NCBI RefSeq assembly: GCF_019656315.1
Contig: NZ_BPLU01000038.1
Span: 558,001 to 622,000 of the forward strand
DNA from: Flavobacterium sp. UMI-01
Lineage (GTDB): Bacteria > Bacteroidota > Bacteroidia > Flavobacteriales > Flavobacteriaceae
Length of the DNA: 64,000 bases
Direction of reading: 5' to 3'
Below the pieces are notes generated by a model, which saw only the letters and a list, made by a program, of their open reading frames with translations, was not told the DNA's origin and ran no database searches. Positions within the stretch are counted from its first letter, which is position 1; every line of letters starts with the position of its first letter. The position numbers were made by a program, and so were the translations under genes. Positions 17,946 to 28,500 of the stretch are shown in pieces.

Positions 17946-19250
17946 CTATTTAACAAATTCTACATTGGTAAACTTCACCACAATGGCATTGGGCCAAATT
18001 TTGTCATTGTACAATCGTTGGGCTCTGGTTACGGAGAACTCCACTTTGTGAGGAAGTTGTTCAAACTTAGAAATAGGATGATTATCCGGAGAGTATTCTA
18101 CAACCAAATCATTTTGTCCCAAAACTGAAATTTGGGTATCTTTTGTTGTTTTTATAATACTCGTTGAATAATTTCTACGGCGTCCTTTGAACCATTCTGG
18201 CTCATTGGTAAGAAAAATATACGCGGTTTTTCCGTCATTCCCTTTAGTGAACCACATATTTCCGTCCTTTATCAATCCTGGTAATGATCTTACATTTTTC
18301 ACCCCCTCGTTATTGACAAACATCCAAAGTGCCATTTCGCGCAAGCGTTCTTCTTGTTCAATGGGGATTTCACCATTGGGTTTTGGTCCTATGTTAAGTA
18401 AAAAGTTACCCCCTTTGGCTCTGATTTCGATTAATTTATTGATTACTTCTTTACCGCTTTTATACACCTCATTGGTTGGTTTGTACGCCCATTGCGTCCC
18501 CATAGTCATACAGGTTTCCCAAGGTCCTGGCATCGCAGTATCAGGAATTTTTTGTTCAGGAGTTTTTATCTCGCCACGAGTGACCATGATGTTAGGATCT
18601 TTAGTGTGAACATATTGGGCAATATCCCCAATTTTAAAGGAATCAAAAAACATCACATCAATTGGACTGTATTTGGCAATCAATTCATCAATTTGTCGTT
18701 TGTCATAAGCTAACAACTCAGGGTTGTCCGTCACCTGACTTTCTTTCGTATTACGCGAAATCAAATTGCCTTGTTTGTGCAAAATGCTAAAATCTTCTGG
18801 CGAAAAATAAATCCCTACTTTCAGTCCTTGTTTGCGTAGGGCTTTTACCAGTTCCCCTACGATATCCTTCTTATAAGGTGTGTTCATAATATTGAAAGGA
18901 GTCGTCTTGGTATCCCACATACAAAAACCATTGTGGTGTTTGGCAGTAAAAACCACGTACTCGGCACCGGCAACTTTAAACAATCTTGCCCATTCGTCTG
19001 GATCAAATTTATCAGGGTAAAAAGTTTTAGGAAGTTCATTCATGTATCTTTTTACATAATCTTCAGAAGCTCCCACCATCGAATGGCTAATCACACTGCC
19101 CAATTGAGAGTCTAAACTCCAATGCACAAAAATACCAAATCCCATATCCATAAAATTTTCCACCTTTTCGGGTTTGTTTTTTAGTTGGGCCAATGCGGTA
19201 AAACTCATTGTCAATAAGGATACAATGATAAGGGTTAACTTTGGTTTCAT
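17946..19250 (-). CDS. GH29 alpha-L-fucosidase
   Basis: A 434-residue exported enzyme (signal peptide 1-21). It carries the GH29 TIM-barrel signatures G-I-F-V-H-W-S (39-45), A-E-Y-V-V-F-T-A-K-H-H-N-G-F-C-M-W-D (96-113) and D-V-M-F-F-D-S (198-204), in which Asp203 is at the nucleophile position. Members release alpha-linked L-fucose with retention. The region around G-P-W-E-T-C-M-T-M and G-G-N-F-L-L-N-I-G-P is also typical. It is the last gene of an operon with GH92 (40 bp upstream) and a GH115-like gene, pointing to a substrate with fucose, alpha-mannose and glucuronic acid side groups. Linkage preference and the acid/base residue are not evident. Confidence 0.92.
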   Translation of the reverse strand: MKPKLTLIIVSLLTMSFTALAQLKNKPEKVENFMDMGFGIFVHWSLDSQLGSVISHSMVGASEDYVKRYMNELPKTFYPDKFDPDEWARLFKVAGAEYVVFTAKHHNGFCMWDTKTTPFNIMNTPYKKDIVGELVKALRKQGLKVGIYFSPEDFSILHKQGNLISRNTKESQVTDNPELLAYDKRQIDELIAKYSPIDVMFFDSFKIGDIAQYVHTKDPNIMVTRGEIKTPEQKIPDTAMPGPWETCMTMGTQWAYKPTNEVYKSGKEVINKLIEIRAKGGNFLLNIGPKPNGEIPIEQEERLREMALWMFVNNEGVKNVRSLPGLIKDGNMWFTKGNDGKTAYIFLTNEPEWFKGRRRNYSTSIIKTTKDTQISVLGQNDLVVEYSPDNHPISKFEQLPHKVEFSVTRAQRLYNDKIWPNAIVVKFTNVEFVK

Positions 19251-19290
19251 AAAGGATGCTTTTCTGTTTTGTTTATTTGTTCGTTTATTT

Positions 19291-21618
19291 TTATTTTGGT
19301 TGGTTTGCCATTTCTAGTTGTAGTTCCCCCCCTTTTAGAAGGTCACTTTGTCTTATCGTATAATTTTTTACAGGTTGTTTATTCCATTGCACATCCCTTA
19401 CATACACATTAGCATCGCTATTGTTTTTGGTTTTGATAGTCAATTTTTTTTCACCAAAAGTAACCGAATTTAACTTTATTACAATTTCGTCAAAAATCGG
19501 ACTTCCTATTTGGTATTCTGGATTGGCTTCAGTTCCTCCATTCATTTGAAAAAGTCCTATTTTCATAAGTACAGACAAACTCCCCATTAAACCTTGGTCT
19601 TCGTCGCCATTATATCCTTTGCCAGGAGAAAAACCACTAAAAGCCTTATCAACTACTTTTCGAGACCAATATTGTGTCAAATCGTGTCTCCCCAATTGAT
19701 TGAATACAAAAGCTGTTTGAATGGAAGGTTGGTTTCCGTAATTGATTGGAATACTTCTATATTCTGGATGCAACTCTTGTGCATGCGAATTACCCGCTGT
19801 AAAGCCTAATTTTTCCGCTTCAACAAATTGCTTGTTTAATTTTTCAATTGCATTTTTCTCACCTCCCATTAAACTCGCCAAACCTTTGATATCGTGTGGT
19901 ACAAACCAAGTAGATTGTGCTGCATTAGACTCTATAAAACCATTTTCTACTTGGTAAGGATCAAAATCTATTTTCCAAACACCTGCTACATCTTTTGGAC
20001 GCATCCATCCCACTTGAGAATCAAACACATTTTTGTAATTCTTGGATCGATTCATAAAGTAATTATAATCATCAGTATGGTTTAACTTTTTGGCAAGCTG
20101 AGCCAATGTCCAGTCTTGATAAGCATACTCCATAGTAAGGCTCGCTCCGTCTTGATGACCGCCAAATTTTCCTTCAGGAATTGGATAAGGCACATAACCA
20201 TTATTTATATAATATTTTAATCCACCACCTAAATTCGTTTTATGCTCATAACCCGCTTTTTCCATAATTCCGCCTAGCATGTGATTCTTTTTTAGTGCCT
20301 TGTAAATCCCTTCTAAATCCTCTGTCACAATCCCTTTTTGAATAGCAGTGACTATAAAAGGTGTGGTAGAAGCCCCTGTCATCACATAAGTGTAATTTCC
20401 ACCCGAAGGCCCACGAGGAATCAATCCACCATCCTTGTAATATTGCATTAAGGAGTTCACAAAATCTTTCATGATTTCAGGATAAACTAGCCCCCACAAA
20501 GTGTTTAGTGTCCATTGAGCACCCCAAAAAGAATCAGAGTTAAAATGATTGAATTTTGGTTTTCCGTTATTATCCAAAGGTATTTGACCAATTCTAAACG
20601 TTGCGCCCGTATTATCAGGATAAGCACCATTAGCATCATTAATAATTCGGCGTCCTTGTAATGCATGCCACAAATCAGTATAAAAGCGTCTTTGCACTTG
20701 TTCGCTACCGCCTTTAACAGCGATTCGACTCAGCAAACCATTCCATTCTTTTTTAGACTGTTGCACAATGGCATCAAAATCCCAACCTGGTAATTCTTGA
20801 TTTAAATTATAGGTTGCGTTGTCGATGGAGGTATAGGAAATGGCTATTTTCATCAAAACCTTGGCTCCTGTTTCCTTAACATAGACCAAATAATTACCCG
20901 TTTCTTTGTCTTTATCAATTGAGGAAATTTCAGTATTCAACAGTGCTTTAAAATAAACTGTTACTGGTTTTGGCCTTCTGAAAGTAGGTTCCATCACTAC
21001 CTTACCAGTTAGTTCTTTGGCATTTATTTTATCCAAAACGCCCCCAAAATTTTTACAAGGCCCCAATAATGTATTCAAATTAAACAGAATCGCCGCTTTC
21101 TTATTTTTAGGAAAGGTATAACTGTGAAACCCTACACGTTTAGTACTCGTAAGTGCAACTTTGATTTGGTATCTATCTAAGTTTACCAAATGATATCCAG
21201 GACTCACTTCTTCGGTTTGGTGACTGAATTTAGAATAAAAATCACGATATAATTTGGGTGCTTCCTTTTCGGCAACCGTTACAGGCATAACAGAGACCCC
21301 TGACATTTGCCAAGCATGAATATGGCTAAACCCTTTGATGGTATCCGTTTTATACCGATATCCACTACCCCAAGCACCGTTGATTCCAGTATCAGGACTT
21401 AGATTAACCATTCCAAAAGGGCGGCTAGCTGAAGAAAAGAAAAACCATCTCGAATTTTCTGTATCCAATTGCGGATAGACTTTGGCGGCATAATCCACTT
21501 GCTTTTCAACTTGTGCTTGCGGTAATTTTTCACCTTTGCACGATAGTAGTATCGCTGCTATACCGGCATATAAGATACTAATTTTGCTTCTACGAATATA
21601 CTGTAGTCTCATTCTCAT
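19291..21618 (-). CDS. GH92 alpha-mannosidase, lipoprotein
   Basis: A 775-residue GH92 enzyme, a calcium-dependent inverting exo-alpha-mannosidase family. The N-terminus (R-R-S-K-I-S-I-L followed by L-L-S-C-K) is a lipoprotein signal, so the enzyme should be membrane-anchored by Cys27. Family marks include F-G-M-V-N-L-S-P-D-T-G near the start, F-S-H-I-H-A-W-Q-M-S-G-V, G-G-N-Y-T-Y-V-M-T-G-A and, near the C-terminus, G-Y-N-G-D-E-D-Q-G-L-M-G then Y-Q-I-G-S-P-I-F. Its ATG overlaps the stop of the GH115-like gene (TAATG), implying translational coupling. Alternative starts at codon 3 would not change the lipobox. The substrate could be an alpha-mannosyl branch or an alpha-mannan-like backbone unit. 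Confidence 0.92.
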   Translation of the reverse strand: MRMRLQYIRRSKISILYAGIAAILLSCKGEKLPQAQVEKQVDYAAKVYPQLDTENSRWFFFSSASRPFGMVNLSPDTGINGAWGSGYRYKTDTIKGFSHIHAWQMSGVSVMPVTVAEKEAPKLYRDFYSKFSHQTEEVSPGYHLVNLDRYQIKVALTSTKRVGFHSYTFPKNKKAAILFNLNTLLGPCKNFGGVLDKINAKELTGKVVMEPTFRRPKPVTVYFKALLNTEISSIDKDKETGNYLVYVKETGAKVLMKIAISYTSIDNATYNLNQELPGWDFDAIVQQSKKEWNGLLSRIAVKGGSEQVQRRFYTDLWHALQGRRIINDANGAYPDNTGATFRIGQIPLDNNGKPKFNHFNSDSFWGAQWTLNTLWGLVYPEIMKDFVNSLMQYYKDGGLIPRGPSGGNYTYVMTGASTTPFIVTAIQKGIVTEDLEGIYKALKKNHMLGGIMEKAGYEHKTNLGGGLKYYINNGYVPYPIPEGKFGGHQDGASLTMEYAYQDWTLAQLAKKLNHTDDYNYFMNRSKNYKNVFDSQVGWMRPKDVAGVWKIDFDPYQVENGFIESNAAQSTWFVPHDIKGLASLMGGEKNAIEKLNKQFVEAEKLGFTAGNSHAQELHPEYRSIPINYGNQPSIQTAFVFNQLGRHDLTQYWSRKVVDKAFSGFSPGKGYNGDEDQGLMGSLSVLMKIGLFQMNGGTEANPEYQIGSPIFDEIVIKLNSVTFGEKKLTIKTKNNSDANVYVRDVQWNKQPVKNYTIRQSDLLKGGELQLEMANQPK

Positions 21619-23696
21619 TATTTAAGAGTCAAATTATTCAAATTATTTTCGATGGTTTCTAACATATCCATCGTAGGAAAACCATTGTTTTGTCTTCTAT
21701 TTTTTATGGCATACCAGCCCTCCCATTTGGGGTCTAAATCACCTTTTGTTCTTCTATCCACCATTTTTTCCAAGAGCCTTTTCGCTTCTGGCAATTTCAT
21801 TTTGGCCTCTTCTAAAAAAGTCGCCTTTTTAGTCTCTTCATATTCTTTTTTTAATTGGGCCATTTTTTGGAGTGCCGTTTCAAAAGCAATCAAATCCGAA
21901 AACAACTGCACGGGTAAAAGAATATAAGCATGATAAAAAGTACTGGAGTCAAATTCCCTTCCTTTCTCTGCTTCAACTAAAGATTTTTGCAAGTATTCAG
22001 CACAACGAGCCGTCGATACATAATTGACTTCGACTCTTTTATAATCATAAGGTATCGAAGGTTTTCCTGGTCGGGTAAGTGGTGCGTTGGACAAATAAGC
22101 GATTACTTCCCGCAATCCGCCTAAATGTTCCACATATCCTTTCCTGCCTATTTGTGCCTCATGTAATAATTTCATTGAAGCAACGGCATGCGCAGCGGCT
22201 TTTTTGGTAAAATAACGTTCAGTCCAAGATTTATAAAATTGTTCGCCATTAAAAGTTTCAGGATTGTTACAAACCGCACTGTAGGCTTCTAAATTAAATA
22301 AAAAGGGTTTGAAATTTTGTCCGTTGACTAAACAATACTTATCAGCACCGTATTTATGGAACATCTCTTTCATTACGGTTTCTACCACTTGGGGATAAGG
22401 GTCATGTACCGTATGATTCAACCAATAACCCGCATGCATATAGGTCCCAAATTGATAATTATCGGTAGTATTAGGGAAATAATCAAACTCACCAAAACCA
22501 TGATCAGACCACAATACCGTCCAATCTCTAGGAGGACGAAAACCTTCATTCCACATTTCCATCCCATCAGAATAACAAACTAATACTTTTTGAGAACCGG
22601 GTTTGTATTCATCCACTAATTTTCCGAAGGCTGCATATACTTCATTAAAAACATCAATTTTGCTTTCGCCACAACTACTTTCGTATTTCCAATCCCATAC
22701 TTGATGGCGCGGACGCAAAATGAAAATATCCGTTTTTGCCAAAGGTGTTTTTTCAAAATAGTAGCGCCACGCTTGTATCCAGTCTTCTTTGTATTTTTTC
22801 CAGCAATCTGCTTTTTCGGCAGCCATTGGATGAATTTGATAGCCTAAAGCAAAATCGATAGCTACTTTCATTCCTTTTTCATGAGCATAATCAATCATTT
22901 TGTCCACATAGGCCACATCAACCTGATAGTCTGGCTTTAAAGCTTTGTATTCAGGACGTATAAAAAATTCCGGTCTTCCTAACATGTCAAACAATTGGAT
23001 GGAATTGTATCGCAGACGTACTAAAGCATCAATCATTTCCGTATAAGATTCCCAATCGTATTCTAATAATTTGCCACGGTAATTAGCCAATTCATCCACA
23101 TCATTTTCAAAATAAGTTAGTACAGGAACTTTGGGTGGTGCTATCGTTTTTGGGCTAAAAGCAAACAGCTCTTTTGTTGTTTTTTTGTTTGGCATTTTAC
23201 CCGTCCAATACTCTAATGGATCGACACCTAAAACTTCTTTGGCATAATCATACACTACATATTGAAATCCTTGTACATCAGACCCTCCTAAAAGAATCGC
23301 TTTTTCGCCATTTTTAAGAGCATTTTGATTCCAAATTCCTCCTCTAGCTCCTGGAATTTGAGATGATAAAGGAAGCTTATTTTTGAGTGTCAAGTGCTTT
23401 AATAGACTATTGGTGTTTGGAGTTCCTAAAACAAAATAACAACCGTTTTTTGGCAACTTATCTTTCTCTGAAATGATATAAACTTTACCATCAACCACTT
23501 TTTCTAAATCATTTTTCAAATCATTTACAGTGCTTAACTCCACATTTGTTGCAGCACTACCTACAATTAAAAAATAATCAGTTGTATTGTTTGAATATAA
23601 AGGAGATATAAAAACAGTCAAAAGTAAGCAATATAAAAAACAATATTTCTTGTTTAAAAACGTATTCATCATATAGTTATTTAAATAAAAGGACAT
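21618..23696 (-). CDS. GH115-like alpha-glucuronidase, short form
   Basis: A 692-residue exported protein. The signal peptide lies about 15-35 if the first ATG is used; starting at Met9 or Met10 gives a more usual one. The N-terminal alpha/beta domain (about 40-185) has the GH115/GH67 pattern: F-V-L-G-T-P, A-I-L-L-G-G-S-D-V-Q-G-F-Q-Y-V-V-Y-D and D-P-L-E-Y-W-T-G. The barrel then includes R-L-R-Y-N-S-I-Q-L-F-D, V-L-W-S-D-H-G-F-G, T-Y-M-H-A-G-Y-W-L-N and Y-C-L-V-N-G-Q-N-F-K-P, aligning with GH115 blocks. GH115 enzymes remove alpha-1,2-linked (4-O-methyl-)glucuronate. At 692 residues it lacks the extra C-terminal domain of typical 800-950-residue members, so a divergent subfamily is possible. First gene of the GH115-GH92-GH29 unit. 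Confidence 0.72.
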   Translation of the reverse strand: MSFYLNNYMMNTFLNKKYCFLYCLLLTVFISPLYSNNTTDYFLIVGSAATNVELSTVNDLKNDLEKVVDGKVYIISEKDKLPKNGCYFVLGTPNTNSLLKHLTLKNKLPLSSQIPGARGGIWNQNALKNGEKAILLGGSDVQGFQYVVYDYAKEVLGVDPLEYWTGKMPNKKTTKELFAFSPKTIAPPKVPVLTYFENDVDELANYRGKLLEYDWESYTEMIDALVRLRYNSIQLFDMLGRPEFFIRPEYKALKPDYQVDVAYVDKMIDYAHEKGMKVAIDFALGYQIHPMAAEKADCWKKYKEDWIQAWRYYFEKTPLAKTDIFILRPRHQVWDWKYESSCGESKIDVFNEVYAAFGKLVDEYKPGSQKVLVCYSDGMEMWNEGFRPPRDWTVLWSDHGFGEFDYFPNTTDNYQFGTYMHAGYWLNHTVHDPYPQVVETVMKEMFHKYGADKYCLVNGQNFKPFLFNLEAYSAVCNNPETFNGEQFYKSWTERYFTKKAAAHAVASMKLLHEAQIGRKGYVEHLGGLREVIAYLSNAPLTRPGKPSIPYDYKRVEVNYVSTARCAEYLQKSLVEAEKGREFDSSTFYHAYILLPVQLFSDLIAFETALQKMAQLKKEYEETKKATFLEEAKMKLPEAKRLLEKMVDRRTKGDLDPKWEGWYAIKNRRQNNGFPTMDMLETIENNLNNLTLK

Positions 23697-23787
23697 TTGG
23701 GATTTTAAAAAATCACTACTACAGATAAGCGGTTCATCAGTGAGGAATACCCTCAGAAAGGGTTTTCTAATTTGAGGATTTTAAAAA

Positions 23788-23817
23788 TATAGGCAGGCAT
23801 TCTATAGCCTGCCTATA
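23788..23817 (-). terminator. Strong terminator after susD
   Basis: Perfect 11-bp stem, TATAGGCAGGC (23788-23798) with GCCTGCCTATA (23807-23817), followed on the minus strand by ATTTTTAAA. It lies 57 nt past the SusD stop and separates susCD from the exoglycosidase operon. Confidence 0.82.
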
Positions 23818-23873
23818 CTCAAACTAACTAACAAACAAACTGAAAAACTAATTCATCTAATAATCATTTTATA

Positions 23874-25514
23874 TTAATCATAGAACGGATTTTGTTCCAT
23901 TGTTTTAGGAGAAATGGTTATTTCATCAGTCGGAATTGGACGCAACAAATGTTGTTTAGGGTCAAAAGCACCATGATCAATAACATGTGGGTTATACAAT
24001 TTTATTCTTTCTTCTAATTTACCTGTACGTTTTAACACTGCCCATCTATTTTCTTCACCAGCAAGCTCCAAAGCACGTTCCACTAAAATGTTATCAATTG
24101 TGGCAACTGTATAATGATTGGCTACGCCTGTCGCACGCTCTCTAACCCTGTTCAAATGGAATAAAGCTTGTGCTGTATTTCCTGCGCCTAAATGAGCTTC
24201 TGCAGCCAATAAATGGGATTCTGCAACTCTGAATACAAAAGTATCACGGCTACCTTCTGCTTCATAATTAATAAATTTGTCCCAGAATTTTTTGAAAATT
24301 GGAAAATGAACAAAAGGATCAGGATGTGTTGAATACAAATATTTAGCTCCTGAAACATCCGCTGGTTTAACATAACCATATTGATTCGGTTGGTACACCC
24401 AGTAACGGTTCAAACGTTTTGCCAATTCAGTTGAATTTAAAGCAACCTTTGGGTAATACACAATTGTATCTCCTACTTTAATAGTTCCTGATACTTTGTT
24501 AGCGATAATAGCACGGAAGAAAGTAGCATCATCTCTGGTATCGTTTGCAGCAAATAAACTATAAAAATATTGCGTAGGCATCCCTCCTGTAGGTGTTCCT
24601 CCATATTGATTTACCCTATCCATTCCTGGATAGTTAAAAATAGGATATTGAAAAAGAGAATGTTTTGTATTTCCTTTTTCTGCTAATACGCCCACATTTC
24701 CCCATTGGATAGCAAATAATACTTCGGCATTCACTTGATTATCAAAATCAAATACCTTAGCATAAGTTTGTGTTCTAATATCATAATTTCCAATAGCTGA
24801 CTCTGCCAATGCTGCTGCTGTTGCAAAATCAGTAGGTGCTTTATAGGATTTATAAGCTCTGGTAAGATATACTTGTGACAATAAATGTTGAGCGGCTCTT
24901 TTTGAGAAACGACCTGTTGTTGGGGCATTTTGCAAATTAGGAATAGCAGCTTCTAACTCCGCAATAATAAAAGCGTAAGTTTCCTGTTCAGTAGCACGTT
25001 TATAATTCGTTCTAATCGTCAAGGGTTCCTCTGTATCTAGTACCACCCCGCCATATTGTTGAGCCAAATTAAAAAAGGCTAAAGCTCTTAAGGCTCTTGC
25101 TTGTGCAATTCCATAGGCCTTCTCCGGTAATTTCCCAGTACTCCATACTATTTGATTTTCAAATCGATTAATAGCAGTATTCGCTTTTGCGACAACATTA
25201 TAATTACTACTCCAATACCCATTGGTCCTAGGTGCCAAAAAGTTGAAATAATCATTCTCAGCATTGGTGTCTGATACTTCTGTTTTAACTGTAAAAATAT
25301 CAGTCCCTAAAAATTGATACGAATAATTTTTGTACACATTTCGTAGTTTTGAATAAATCCCTACAATAAGCTGATCCGCATTATTTTCGTTAATAAAATT
25401 CTCACTGGTTACAGAGGAGTAAATTTCTTCTTCAACATAGTCATTACAAGCACTAAAAGTTATTGTAATAGCCAGTGCTACCGTTATACTTTTTATATTT
25501 TTTAATAGTTCCAT
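23874..25514 (-). CDS. susD: SusD/RagB-family surface glycan-binding lipoprotein
   Basis: A 546-residue SusD-like lipoprotein. The signal ends in the lipobox F-S-A-C with Cys23 as lipid anchor. TPR-rich N-terminal half (S-V-T-S-E-N-F, A-R-A-L-R-A-L-A-F-F-N-L-A-Q-Q-Y-G-G), R-F-S-K-R-A-A-Q-H-L-L-S-Q-V-Y-L and C-terminal E-E-N-R-W-A-V-L-K-R-T-G-K plus L-L-R-P-I-P-T-D-E-I are standard RagB/SusD features. It forms the lid of the SusC transporter encoded 20 bp upstream and captures oligosaccharides at the surface. The pair is followed by a strong terminator. The bound glycan cannot be deduced from sequence. Confidence 0.95.
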   Translation of the reverse strand: MELLKNIKSITVALAITITFSACNDYVEEEIYSSVTSENFINENNADQLIVGIYSKLRNVYKNYSYQFLGTDIFTVKTEVSDTNAENDYFNFLAPRTNGYWSSNYNVVAKANTAINRFENQIVWSTGKLPEKAYGIAQARALRALAFFNLAQQYGGVVLDTEEPLTIRTNYKRATEQETYAFIIAELEAAIPNLQNAPTTGRFSKRAAQHLLSQVYLTRAYKSYKAPTDFATAAALAESAIGNYDIRTQTYAKVFDFDNQVNAEVLFAIQWGNVGVLAEKGNTKHSLFQYPIFNYPGMDRVNQYGGTPTGGMPTQYFYSLFAANDTRDDATFFRAIIANKVSGTIKVGDTIVYYPKVALNSTELAKRLNRYWVYQPNQYGYVKPADVSGAKYLYSTHPDPFVHFPIFKKFWDKFINYEAEGSRDTFVFRVAESHLLAAEAHLGAGNTAQALFHLNRVRERATGVANHYTVATIDNILVERALELAGEENRWAVLKRTGKLEERIKLYNPHVIDHGAFDPKQHLLRPIPTDEITISPKTMEQNPFYD

Positions 25515-25534
25515 TTTTAATATAATTTAAAAAA

Positions 25535-28500
25535 TTAATAAGTTAGTTTAAGACCAAACAATACAATTCGCGTCATATAACTCATGTTATAGGAATCTTG
25601 AAGTCCTGTTTCTGGGTCTGGCCCCTTATAATCAGTAAAAGTGAAAGGGTTTTGAACGTCCACAGATAGTCTTAAATTGGTCATATTTAATCTGTCTAAC
25701 ATCTTTTTAGAGAAATTATATCCTAAACCTATATTTCCGATTCTTACAAAATCAAAGCTGGTATAATATCTTTCACCTGTGGAAGCATAGGATACAGAAG
25801 GGTATTTAGCTCCTGGATTGTTTGGTGTCCAATAGTCCAATTTTACTTTATTAAATTTAGCTTGGTCATTTTGCCAAGGTGCATAGCTGTTGTAAAACTC
25901 TGAATGTCCAAAAGAACCTTGTCTGGTGTAAGCTTGAACCGAAAAATCGACATTTTTATAGGTGAAGGTATTTAACATTCCTCCAAGCCATTTTGGTGAA
26001 ACCTGACCAAGAACTCTATAATCTTCTTGATTTAATTTACCATCATCATTCAAATCTCTGTATTTCCATTGCCCTGGAAAATAACCATAGCTCATTGCTT
26101 TAGTCGCTTCATCCAATTGCCAAATTCCTTCGGTTTCAAAGAAATAAATTGCATCTACAGGTGAACCTACTTTCAAAACACCATGCGTTCCAAACAATTC
26201 TAAATCTCTATCTCCATCTATTTTTAAGATTTCGTTTTTATTTCTTGAGTAATTTAAACTAGTAGTCCATTTAAAGTTCTCTGTTTGAACATTTGTAGTA
26301 TTTAGTGTAAGCTCAATTCCTTTGTTTCTAACCGATCCAAAATTACCAACAGCTGTACCATATCCTGTAATCGCTGATAATGTTCTGTCTAGAATTGAGC
26401 CTACTGTTGTTTTATTGTATAATTCTAAGTTAAGACGAACTCTGTTTTTCAAAACAGCTAAATCAATTCCGAAATTGTACTCTTTAGAACGCTCCCAAGT
26501 TAGTTCTTGATTAGATAATCCACCTATAACTTGTCCATTAGTAACGGTATTTCCATATAAATAATTAGATTGTTCTAAAAATGCAAAAGACTTATATGGA
26601 GTAATAACTTTATCATTTCCTGACTCTCCATAACTCACACGCAATTTCAAGTTATTGATAAAACTCACGTTCTTCATGAAATCCTCATCAGTAACTTTCC
26701 ACGCCAATGCTGCAGATGGAAAAAATGCCCATTTATGATTCACAGCTAATTTTGAAGAGGCGTCGTATCTTCCTGTAAACGTTAATAGGTATTTATCAAA
26801 CAAACTATAGTTTACCCTAGCTGCAAAAGATGATAAAGTTTCTTTAGTGAAAAAGGTAGAATTCGTTCTTTTATCAAGACCCGCCTGAGTATTGTAAAAC
26901 AAATAGGCATCAGTATCGAAACCTCTATTTTCTATCTTACTTCCTTCCATTTGATTGTAATAAACAGATGAAATTAAGGTAGTTTTTAAGTTATGCCCTT
27001 GTGCTACATCAAAATTAAAATCAACAATATTATCCCAAGTATAAGCCGTATTAAAGTAGGTGTCATAATAGGCTCTAGTACCTGCAGGTGAGTTTACGGC
27101 AGATTTAGTTAAAAGTCCAAAATATTGTCCTTGTCTTTGGTTTTTAATACTTGGTGCAAATTGTGTTTTAAAATTCACCCATTTTGTTGGTTTGTATTCT
27201 AAAAACACATTAGCAATAACATTAAATGTTCTTGTATTATTTCTCCAAGATCCTTGTGATTCATAATATGGATTCAAAAAACGTTGGTCTTGATCATCTG
27301 GAAATAAAATGATATCCCCGTTAGCATCTCTTTCGCTTAGTGTTGGAGCCAAACGAAGAGTACTTCTAAATAATTCATTACTTCCTGTTTCTCTTTCAGA
27401 AAATGCCAAATAAGACTTTAACCCAACAGTAAATTTATCAGATACTTTTTTAGTTACTGCAAGGTTAAAATTATAACGCTCAAAATCTTCAATCCCTACT
27501 ACACCTTCGTCGCTTAAATACCCAATAGATGCATTATAGGTAGTTCCGTTACCTCCGCCAGACATTCCTAAGTTATGGCTAGTTTGAAAACCTGTATGCT
27601 GGTAATCGTTTACCCAATCTTTATAAATACCATTGGCAACATTATTTGCTTCTTGATTTGTAGTTCTAATTTCAAGAGACATATCAATTGGAAAATTGTT
27701 ATAATCCGCTACAGTTGGAGCAATTCCTTGGGTAGGGTTAAAAAGAGTTCTCCACCCTCTGGCTCTAAGTACATCACCAACAAATTTCACATATTCAGGT
27801 CCACTGAACATGTCTGGCGCATTGGTTACTGATCTAATCCCTGAAGTGGCTTGATAACTAAATTGTGTTTTTCCTTCACCTCCGCTTTTGGTTGAAATGA
27901 TAACCACCCCATTAGCACCACGAGCACCATAAATAGCGGTAGCCGAAGCATCTTTCAAAATATCCATTTGTTGAATATCGGCAGGATTTAAGGAATTAAT
28001 ATCATCAAAAAATACTCCATCCACCACAAATAACGGTTGCGAAAGATCGGCTGCTAAATTATCACTTACTCCGTTTTGGCCTTTGTCCGTGTTTTTAATA
28101 ACCGTATTTCCTCTGATGTCAATTGACATAGGAGCACCTGGTTTATTGCTTATAGCTCTAACATCTACCCCAGAAATTCGACCTTGTAACGCTTGCCCAA
28201 TATCAGTTTTACTTTGCTCTGTTAGATTCTTAGCACTCATAGAGGCAACGGCTCCTGTTAAATCTGATCTTTTTACAGAACCGTATCCAATAACAGCCAC
28301 TTCCTCTAAACCTGTAGCATCTGACGTAAGTACTATTTTATACTTTTTGGATCCATTGAGCGCTACTTCTTTATTGGCAAACCCTATAAAAGAAATCACT
28401 AAGGTTCCCTTGGCATTATCTGCATTTAAGGTAAAATTACCATCAAAATCAGTTACAACTCCATTTTTAGTTCCTTTGATGACAACATTGGCACCTGGTA

